Assembly (NCBI GenBank): GCA_002308235.1
Contig: DBVS01000100.1
Location: 8,395 to 17,957, forward strand
Source of the DNA: Lachnospiraceae bacterium UBA1258
GTDB lineage: Bacteria > Bacillota > Clostridia > Lachnospirales > Lachnospiraceae
Reading direction: 5' to 3'
Length of the DNA stretch: 9,563 nt
Positions 1-4,883 of the stretch are shown here, piece after piece (positions within the stretch are counted from its first letter, which is position 1; each line of letters opens with the position of its first letter). The notes below the pieces were generated by a model. It worked only from the letters and a program-made list of their open reading frames with translations. It made no database searches and had not been told where the DNA came from. The position numbers and the translations under genes were made by a program.

Positions 1-1425
1 ATCAACGGTCTCGGAATGGGCGTTTCCACCATGCTCGTGCTTGCCATGAGCAACCTGATCATTTCTCTTTTGAGAAAGATAATACCCGATAAGATCAGAA
101 TTCCCGCATTTATCGTGATCATTGCGTCTTTCGTTACGATAGTTGAGCTCTTGATGAAGGGTTACATTCCTTCGCTTTACAGTGCGCTGGGACTTTACAT
201 TCCGCTTATCGTTGTTAACTGTATAATCCTGGGACGTGCAGAAAGCTACGCTTATAAGAATCCCGCACTTCTTTCTTTGTTCGACGGTCTCGGAATGGGA
301 ATGGGCTTTACCTTTTCCCTTACCCTCATCGGTGCCATCAGAGAACTTCTCGGCTCCGGTAAGGTCTTTAATGTATATGTGATGCCTGAGGGCTTCGTAC
401 CCGTAAGCATCTTTGTTATGGCGCCCGGTGCGTTCTTTGTGCTGGCTTTACTTACCGCCATCCAGAACAAGGTTAAGGAGATCGGTGAGCGTCACGGAAA
501 GGATATGTCCAAGATACAGTCGGGCTGCGGCGGCAACTGTCTTGCCTGCGATAAGTCCTGCAAGGTCGAGATGATCCCCGAAGAGCCCGAAAGCGATATC
601 GAGACAGAAGAGATCACTGAGACAGAGAATATCACTGAGACAGAAGCAATCCCTGAAACCGGTGATTTGAGCGTTGAAACGGAGGACGTAAAGAATGTTA
701 AGAAAGCTGTTCCCCTTGCGGGCTTTTTGGCACGATTTAAAGAAAAGTTTGAAAAACGCTCTGAAGGCTCCGAAAAGAAATCTGAAGCAAAGCCTGAAAA
801 GAATAAGAAAAAGTCTGAAGACGGCGATAAAGAACGTAAAAAATCCGATAGTATGTCAGAGAACGCCCGTAAAGAAAAATCTGAAAAGGTGCGGGAAGAA
901 TCTGAAAGCCTGCGTGAAGAACCTGAATCTGTCGAAGAAAAAGATGAAAATATAGAGGTTAAAGAAGAGCCTGCAAATGAGGCTGTTGATCCTTCATCCG
1001 ATACCGAAATTTCGGAAGACTCCGAGAATAACGGCTCGGAGACCGAAACGGATCCGGAAGCGGACGGCAAAACCGAAGAAAATTCTCCGGAAGTATACAA
1101 TGACCAAACTTTGACGGAGGAACCTTCGGAACCCGAAACGGAACAAACGAAGGAAACCGGTGAAAATACGGACTCTGTCGAAAGCAAAGATGTGACCGAA
1201 CCCCCGGATGCATCCGAAATGCCTGAAAAGACCGAAACACCGGTTGCTGACATTACGGACGATCAGGACGAAATGGAGATCTGGGATATTTCGGCATACA
1301 AAAGAGCAATCAAACGCGAAATACCTTCGGGAAAGCGTCCCGGCAAAAAGAAAAAGGCCATGGAAAAGGCCCAGAAGATGTTAAACAGTGCTACAGAGGC
1401 AGGAAAGGAGGACAACAATGATTAG
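1..1425 (+). CDS. rnfE: RnfE, Rnf electron transport complex subunit E, with long charged C-terminal tail (5' partial)
   Basis: Integral membrane subunit of the Rnf ferredoxin:NAD+ oxidoreductase, which couples electron flow to Na+/H+ export. The frame is open from base 1 (INGLGMG), so the true start lies upstream; the internal ATG at 16 is not the start. The membrane core runs to about codon 158 and holds the family blocks RIPAFIVIIASFVTI, YIPLIVVNCIILGRAES and LDGLGMGMGFT. The Cys in VVNC is the type of residue that helps hold the [2Fe-2S] cluster between RnfA and RnfE in solved Rnf/Nqr structures (family knowledge). After the core come a CGGNCLACDKSC motif (526-561) and about 290 residues of Glu/Lys/Ser/Thr-rich low complexity, ending in a more ordered WDISAYKRAIKREIPSGK block and a lysine-rich end. 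Ordinary RnfE is about 200-230 residues, so the tail is exceptional. The gene overlaps rnfA by 8 bases. The core is certain; the tail's function is unknown. Confidence 0.95.
   Translation: MNGLGMGVSTMLVLAMSNLIISLLRKIIPDKIRIPAFIVIIASFVTIVELLMKGYIPSLYSALGLYIPLIVVNCIILGRAESYAYKNPALLSLFDGLGMGMGFTFSLTLIGAIRELLGSGKVFNVYVMPEGFVPVSIFVMAPGAFFVLALLTAIQNKVKEIGERHGKDMSKIQSGCGGNCLACDKSCKVEMIPEEPESDIETEEITETENITETEAIPETGDLSVETEDVKNVKKAVPLAGFLARFKEKFEKRSEGSEKKSEAKPEKNKKKSEDGDKERKKSDSMSENARKEKSEKVREESESLREEPESVEEKDENIEVKEEPANEAVDPSSDTEISEDSENNGSETETDPEADGKTEENSPEVYNDQTLTEEPSEPETEQTKETGENTDSVESKDVTEPPDASEMPEKTETPVADITDDQDEMEIWDISAYKRAIKREIPSGKRPGKKKKAMEKAQKMLNSATEAGKEDNND
526..561 (+). other. Four-cysteine motif (CX3CX2CX3C) in the RnfE C-terminal region
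   Basis: Right after the last membrane segment and a short linker, RnfE contains CGGNCLACDKSC, four cysteines spaced CX3CX2CX3C. The spacing could ligate an Fe-S cluster or zinc. From memory, some clostridial RnfE proteins end in short Cys-rich tails; this could not be verified here. The motif lies between the membrane core and the charged tail. Confidence 0.6.
562..1422 (+). other. Low-complexity acidic/charged extension of RnfE
   Basis: About 287 codons rich in Glu, Lys, Ser, Thr and Asp, probably intrinsically disordered. There is a first acidic part with tandem ITETE units (a 14-base DNA repeat at 613-626 and 631-644), a mixed Lys/Glu part (about 740-960), and a second acidic part (about 960-1260). 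A distinct C-terminal block starting at Trp (1282) ends in KRPGKKKKAMEKAQKML. The frame stays open and continues into a stop that overlaps the rnfA start, so it is translated as part of RnfE rather than being a frameshift artefact. Confidence 0.8.
1404..1411 (+). promoter_or_regulatory. Ribosome binding site fixing the rnfA start
   Basis: AAAGGAGG lies inside the last codons of rnfE, 6 bases before ATG 1418. It decides for ATG 1418 over the upstream in-frame ATG at 1388, which has no such site and would add ten residues not typical of RnfA. Confidence 0.85.
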
Positions 1426-1996
1426 AAATCTTATTATTCTGTCACTCGGTTCCGCCCTCATCAATAATGTCGTTTTAAGCCAGTTTCTGGGACTTTGTCC
1501 CTTCCTGGGCGTTTCAAAGAAGATAAAGACTGCCTTCGGTATGGGTACAGCGGTTATCTTTGTAATAACCCTTTCAAGTATCGTTACCGGGCTTCTTTAC
1601 GAGCATCTTCTTGTTAAGTTTGACATTACCTACCTTAAGACCATCGTATTCATTCTGGTTATTGCGGCACTTGTTCAGTTTGTGGAGATGTTTTTAAAAC
1701 GCTTTGTGCCGCCTCTTTACAAAGCACTGGGCGTGTATCTGCCGCTTATTACCACCAACTGCGCGGTCCTTGGCATAGCTTTGACAAACGTTTCCAAGGA
1801 TTACAGCCTTTTGGAAGGTACCGTTAACGGATTTGCCACAGCCGTAGGTTTCACCATCGCTATCGTGATTCTTGCGGGTATCAGAGAAAAAATGCAATAC
1901 AACGACATTCCGAAAGCCTTTAAGGGCATGCCCATCGTTCTGGTGTCTGCAGGCCTCATGGCAATTGCTTTTTGCGGATTTTCGGGACTTTTGTAA
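1418..1996 (+). CDS. rnfA: RnfA, Rnf electron transport complex subunit A
   Basis: Integral membrane subunit of the Rnf complex, partner of RnfE. The 192-residue product matches the family's usual length and has about six hydrophobic helices. Diagnostic blocks are INNVVLSQFLGLCPFLGVSK (Cys27), FVEMFLKRFVPPLYKALGVYLPLI, TTNCAVLGIAL (Cys115) and GFTIAIVILAGIRE. Cys27 and Cys115 sit in the two pseudo-symmetric half-helix motifs that, in solved Rnf/Nqr structures, hold a [2Fe-2S] cluster with RnfE (family knowledge). The start is set by a strong ribosome binding site 6 bases upstream. Its start codon lies 8 bases inside rnfE, which suggests translational coupling. rnfB follows after 51 bases that contain a hairpin. 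Confidence 0.97.
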   Translation: MIRNLIILSLGSALINNVVLSQFLGLCPFLGVSKKIKTAFGMGTAVIFVITLSSIVTGLLYEHLLVKFDITYLKTIVFILVIAALVQFVEMFLKRFVPPLYKALGVYLPLITTNCAVLGIALTNVSKDYSLLEGTVNGFATAVGFTIAIVILAGIREKMQYNDIPKAFKGMPIVLVSAGLMAIAFCGFSGLL

Positions 1997-2011
1997 TATC
2001 AGTTTTCAATC

Positions 2012-2032
2012 ATCCGATGGAGAGTATCGGAT
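2012..2032 (+). other. Hairpin (7-bp perfect inverted repeat) just before the rnfB ribosome binding site
   Basis: ATCCGAT (2012-2018) and ATCGGAT (2026-2032) are perfect reverse complements around GGAGAGT; a G-T pair can extend the stem to 8. The stem ends 2 bases before the AGGGAGG site of rnfB. There is no T-run after it, so it is not a terminator. It may stabilise or tune translation of the rnfB part of the mRNA (inference). Confidence 0.55.
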
Positions 2033-2034
2033 AC

Positions 2035-2041
2035 AGGGAGG
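2035..2041 (+). promoter_or_regulatory. Ribosome binding site deciding the GTG start of rnfB
   Basis: AGGGAGG lies 6 bases before GTG 2048. No in-frame ATG nearby would keep the N-terminal membrane helix, so GTG is chosen. Confidence 0.85.
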
Positions 2042-2047
2042 CTTAGG

Positions 2048-2848
2048 GTGGATTATTCAGCTTTAGTTACAACGCTTGTGATTATAGGCATAATCGGTAT
2101 AATAATCGGCGTATTCCTGGGCGTTGCGGGAATCGTCTTTAAGGTTGAAACGGACGAAAGGGAAGAGCTTATTTTAAAAGAACTTCCCGGCAATAACTGC
2201 GGAGGCTGCGGATATCCCGGATGTCAGGGACTTGCAAGTGCCATTGTCAAAGGAGAGGCCGCTGTCAACCAGTGCCCCGTGGGCGGTGCTGCCGTTGGAG
2301 CCAAAATTGCCGCCATCATGGGTACGGAGGCCGGTGAGACGGTCAAGAAGGTAGCCTTTGTGGCCTGTCATGCTACCTGCGATGATATAACAGTGGATTA
2401 TGACTACTACGGAGTCAAGGACTGCCGTATGTTAAGCTTTGTTCCGAACGGCGGACCCAAATCCTGTAACCAGGGGTGCCTCGGTTACGGAAGCTGCGTG
2501 AGCGTCTGCAAATTCGGAGCCATCCGGGTTGAGAACGGAGTTGCCATAGTAGACAGAGATAAATGCGTGGCCTGCGGCAAATGCGTTGAGGTTTGTCCGA
2601 AGCACCTGATTTCTCTGATCCCTTACAATGCCAAGTATACCGTTGCCTGCAACAATACCGAAAAGGGCCCCGTCACCACCAAACAGTGTAAAGTGGGTTG
2701 TGTGGGCTGCGGACTTTGTGTAAGAAACTGTCCCAACAATGCTGTCAAAGTCGAGAACTTCAATGCTGTCATCGATTACGATGCATGTAAGAACTGTGGA
2801 GTATGCGCGGAGAAATGCCCGCGTAAGACCATAAAGGAAATGTATTGA
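2048..2848 (+). CDS. rnfB: RnfB, Rnf electron transport complex Fe-S subunit B
   Basis: Cytoplasmic, membrane-anchored iron-sulfur subunit that is thought to accept electrons from reduced ferredoxin and pass them into Rnf. It has 266 residues. One N-terminal helix (about 5-30) is followed by the Fe4S domain NNCGGCGYPGC (Cys51, 54, 59, 76). A middle part carries Cys107, 111, 126, 140, 144, 150 and 154. Next come ferredoxin-type motifs CVACGKCVEVCP (173-183), CVGCGLCVRNCP (218-228) and CKNCGVCAEKCP (247-257). The 25 cysteines could bind up to six [4Fe-4S] clusters, in keeping with clostridial RnfB forms that have more clusters than the shorter proteobacterial ones (cluster number is inferred). 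It starts at GTG with a strong ribosome binding site. The GH25-like gene follows after 6 bases. Confidence 0.97.
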   Translation: MDYSALVTTLVIIGIIGIIIGVFLGVAGIVFKVETDEREELILKELPGNNCGGCGYPGCQGLASAIVKGEAAVNQCPVGGAAVGAKIAAIMGTEAGETVKKVAFVACHATCDDITVDYDYYGVKDCRMLSFVPNGGPKSCNQGCLGYGSCVSVCKFGAIRVENGVAIVDRDKCVACGKCVEVCPKHLISLIPYNAKYTVACNNTEKGPVTTKQCKVGCVGCGLCVRNCPNNAVKVENFNAVIDYDACKNCGVCAEKCPRKTIKEMY

Positions 2849-2854
2849 TCCGAT

Positions 2855-3973
2855 ATGAGATTAAATAACGATTACGATGATTCGGGTAAAAGCAAGACTA
2901 TAGCGGCAATCTGTTGCGTAACGGCAATTATTGCCGTTATTGTTATTGTGCTTTTAATGAACAAGGATCAGATCGTAAGGAAAAATACTTCCGCAACGCC
3001 CGACCCCTTGCAGAGTAAGATAGACGAACTCAAAGCAGCGGACGCGAAGGACCCTTTGCTTTCTTTTTCACTGGATGATTCCACGGGGCTTACGGTGAGT
3101 GACCTTGATTTTTACAACATGTATCCGAAGGATGAAGATCAGACTTCGGTTTCCGAAGAAAAGCCGGAGGAAAAGCCGGACCCCGCCGAAGAGATCAACG
3201 AGACAAATGACGGAAAGCACACCCGTATAGTTTATGAGGACGGTAAAGAAGAATGGGTTGCCATCAGCCAGATCCTGCCGAAGAACGAATACGATTTTAC
3301 CAATCTGGTGGATCAGTCGGGAAAGATGAAATACTTCGAAAAGGGCAGATGCACCAGTTTCCTGGGAGTTGATATTTCCAAGGATCAGGGATATGTGGAT
3401 TTTGTCAAACTTTCAAAGGCAGGCGTCAATTTCGTAATGATCCGTGTGGGCCAGAGGGGTTATCAGACGGGACAAATCACCGAAGATGAGTATTTTGCCG
3501 ACAATATAAAGCGCGCCACGGATGCGGGCCTTTCCGTGGGAGTTTATTTCCTTTCTCAGGCCATCACCGCCGACGAAGCAAAACAGGAAGCCGATTTTGT
3601 GCTTGAAAAGATCGGGGATTACAGACTTAAATATCCCATAGCCTTTGTTATGAAGTATGCAAAGGGTGATTCTTCCAGAGTGGAGCCTCTTTCAAAGAAC
3701 GAAAAGACCACCGTTGCCAGGACCTTTCTTTCTGCCGTTTCGGCAAAGGGGTATAAAACCACAGTCTACGGAAACAAAGCATGGCTTTTAAAGAATGTGG
3801 ATCTGTCAAAGCTTATAGAAGATTATGATGTCTGGTACTCGGAAATGGGAGCGGGAATGCCCGATTTTCCCTACAGTTTTGATATGTGGCAGTATTCGGG
3901 AACCGGAAGCATAGACGGAATCGCGGGATACGTGAACATGAACATTTGCTTTGTGGACTATTCCCTTAAGTAG
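2855..3973 (+). CDS. Membrane-anchored GH25 (lysozyme-like) family protein, probably catalytically inactive
   Basis: The 372-residue product has a short charged N-terminus, one membrane helix (about 15-36), and a linker of about 130 residues with an acidic Pro/Glu stretch (EEKPEEKPDPAEE). A C-terminal GH25 domain (about 168-372) follows, probably outside the cell. GH25 signs are FLGVDISKDQGYVDFVKLSKAGVNFVMIRVG, which keeps the first active-site Asp (173), then SVGVYFLSQA, YDVWYSEM and FDMWQYSGTGSIDGI. Active GH25 muramidases carry a DxE pair after the YPIAF strand; here that position reads VMK (265-267), and the usual late DLN reads NMN (361-363). This suggests a peptidoglycan-binding or structural role instead of cleavage (inference). 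The gene starts 6 bases after rnfB with only a weak AAAGGAAA 14 bases upstream, so translation probably couples to rnfB. It overlaps the convergent AP2 gene by 8 bases. The fold call is firm; the function is unproven. Confidence 0.85.
   Translation: MRLNNDYDDSGKSKTIAAICCVTAIIAVIVIVLLMNKDQIVRKNTSATPDPLQSKIDELKAADAKDPLLSFSLDDSTGLTVSDLDFYNMYPKDEDQTSVSEEKPEEKPDPAEEINETNDGKHTRIVYEDGKEEWVAISQILPKNEYDFTNLVDQSGKMKYFEKGRCTSFLGVDISKDQGYVDFVKLSKAGVNFVMIRVGQRGYQTGQITEDEYFADNIKRATDAGLSVGVYFLSQAITADEAKQEADFVLEKIGDYRLKYPIAFVMKYAKGDSSRVEPLSKNEKTTVARTFLSAVSAKGYKTTVYGNKAWLLKNVDLSKLIEDYDVWYSEMGAGMPDFPYSFDMWQYSGTGSIDGIAGYVNMNICFVDYSLK
2919..2939 (+). repeat. Perfect inverted repeat, 10-base arms with 1-base centre, inside the GH25-like gene
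   Basis: TAACGGCAAT (2919-2928) and ATTGCCGTTA (2930-2939) are exact reverse complements around one T. As RNA this would fold into a 9-bp stem with a TTA loop, about 65 bases after the start codon, in the codons for the membrane helix (VTAIIAVI). The Ala-Ile-Ile-Ala codon order makes part of this symmetry easy to get by chance. Confidence 0.5.
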
Positions 3974-4754
3974 GATGAAGGGACAGGATCCTGTCGGAGA
4001 TCTTTAAATCCGTATAGATGCTTGCGTATTCCTTCGGGGATACGTCATCCAGGTAATTCTGCGGAAAAGCCTTGTCAAAGCCGTTTTTTATAAGAACATC
4101 AGCCGCCTTGTTATATGCAATGGCGGCTTCTTTTTCGGTTGCGTAGTTGCCGATGACATAGTCGGACCTTAAGTGGATCACTGCCTTGTATACGGTACTG
4201 ATAAGAGTCTTCTTAAGGCGAACGCCGTGATATCTGTTGATGATCTCTATATTTTCACGTCTGTAATCCAGAGTGTCTTTGTTTATAAAAAGAAAATCCC
4301 TTCCTTCAACAGCAAAACTCTTGATGCCGAAGCGCTCGCGAAGAGAGGTCTGCATTCCGAATTCCGAGATAAACAAATGATTTCCGCGCTCCATAATGCG
4401 GTGCCTCGAAAAATAGAAAAGATCGTCCATGTCGAATTTCAACTCGCGACTGGGAGAAAGAAAGTAGGAAAAATCACGCTTATTTAAATATATGGGAGCA
4501 GGAAAATATATTCCGTTATCCAGAAGATTTATGAGAGATACGTACTTGTCGAACTTAAGGGGACAGCCGGCAGGGTAGGAGGAAACCTCAAAATGTCCGG
4601 CCTTTATCAAATCGGACGCGAACCGATAAGCCCTGTGAGCTTCACGCTTCGATCCGTAGCTTCCGAGGCTTATGTGTTTTCCTTCATGGGTAAGACTTGC
4701 CCTGTAGTTGGGCTTACCGTTTTTCAGTTTGTCGACGTAAACTCCGGTTGCCAA
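3966..4754 (-). CDS. Double AP2-domain protein with degenerate HNH core (AP2/HNH endonuclease relative)
   Basis: The 262-residue product is probably a DNA-binding protein. The N-terminal AP2-like domain (about 4-50) reads GVYVDKLKNGKPNYRAS...ISLGSYGSKREAHRAY. A second AP2-like domain (about 176-225) reads HGVRLKK...YVIGNYATEKEAAIAYNKA. Between them, residues 154-169 (4248-4295) read FLFINKDTLDYRRENI and line up without gaps with the HNH core typical of phage AP2/HNH homing endonucleases, V-D-H-I-N-G-D-T-L-D-N-R-R-E-N-L. The Asp-His pair has become Leu-Phe, so nuclease activity is probably lost. The start is TTG 4754, with AAAGGAG 6 bases upstream; the ATG at 4770 is in another frame. It has its own promoter-like sequence and runs against the rnf operon, overlapping its last gene by 8 bases. 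A transcription regulator derived from a mobile endonuclease is the likeliest role (inference); targets are unknown. Confidence 0.75.
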   Translation of the reverse strand: MATGVYVDKLKNGKPNYRASLTHEGKHISLGSYGSKREAHRAYRFASDLIKAGHFEVSSYPAGCPLKFDKYVSLINLLDNGIYFPAPIYLNKRDFSYFLSPSRELKFDMDDLFYFSRHRIMERGNHLFISEFGMQTSLRERFGIKSFAVEGRDFLFINKDTLDYRRENIEIINRYHGVRLKKTLISTVYKAVIHLRSDYVIGNYATEKEAAIAYNKAADVLIKNGFDKAFPQNYLDDVSPKEYASIYTDLKISDRILSLHPT

Positions 4755-4760
4755 AGCAGG

Positions 4761-4767
4761 CTCCTTT
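4761..4767 (-). promoter_or_regulatory. Ribosome binding site supporting the TTG start of the AP2 gene
   Basis: On the minus strand AAAGGAG (4767 to 4761) is followed by 6 bases (CCTGCT) and then TTG at 4754. The translated N-terminus (MATGVYV) leads directly into the AP2 domain, which supports this start. Confidence 0.75.
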
Positions 4768-4776
4768 CATAAGTCT

Positions 4777-4804
4777 ATTATAATAATTATAATATTTTTG
4801 TTAA
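4777..4804 (-). promoter_or_regulatory. Candidate promoter of the AP2 gene
   Basis: On the minus strand TTAACA (4804 to 4799, 5 of 6 to TTGACA), a 16-base spacer and a perfect TATAAT (4782 to 4777). The predicted start of transcription near 4770 would leave a leader of only about 15 bases, just enough for the ribosome binding site. The region is so AT-rich that chance TATAAT copies occur on both strands. Confidence 0.5.
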
Positions 4805-4818
4805 ATAAAAATAGGGTA

Positions 4819-4847
4819 TTGAAGAATAAATTTTTTTCGGTTATCTT
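4819..4847 (+). promoter_or_regulatory. Candidate promoter of the thrC operon
   Basis: TTGAAG (4819-4824), a 17-base spacer, TATCTT (4842-4847); each hexamer matches the sigma-A consensus at 4 of 6 positions. Predicted transcription start about 4854, giving a leader of about 30 bases. There is no room for a T-box or riboswitch. A run of T lies in the spacer (4831-4837). Confidence 0.5.
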
Positions 4848-4859
4848 TAGTAGTAGCAT

Positions 4860-4873
4860 TTATCGAAAGATAA
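4860..4873 (+). other. GAAA-tetraloop hairpin at the 5' end of the thrC leader
   Basis: TTATC (4860-4864), GAAA loop, GATAA (4869-4873): a perfect 5-bp stem with a GNRA tetraloop. Its last two bases are the first two of the AAGGAG ribosome binding site (4872-4877). From the predicted transcription start it would sit almost at the mRNA 5' end, where it could protect the message or tune initiation (inference). Confidence 0.45.
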
Positions 4874-4883
4874 GGAGAAGATG

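Noticed and set aside
695..955. Plus-strand Lys/Leu-rich frame inside the RnfE tail
   Set aside because: Shadow frame of the GAA/AAA-rich tail with no ribosome binding site or family match. It was considered as a sign of a frameshift, but the rnfE frame itself is open through to its stop over rnfA.
492..1253. Long minus-strand reading frame (253 codons) opposite the RnfE tail
   Set aside because: It is Ser/Phe-rich low complexity that mirrors the Glu/Lys-rich codons of RnfE. It has no recognisable domain, and the plus strand carries the clear rnfE frame.
1872..2066. Short plus-strand frame across the rnfA end and rnfB start
   Set aside because: Overlaps the well-supported rnfA 3' end in another frame and has no ribosome binding site or recognisable sequence.
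3966..4754. Active mobile homing endonuclease or prophage remnant
   Set aside because: The HNH catalytic histidine is absent, and no integrase, transposase, phage gene, att repeat or target duplication flanks the gene.
4771..4883. Threonine T-box or riboswitch upstream of thrC
   Set aside because: The predicted leader is only about 30 bases. There is no T-box sequence, specifier stem or terminator.
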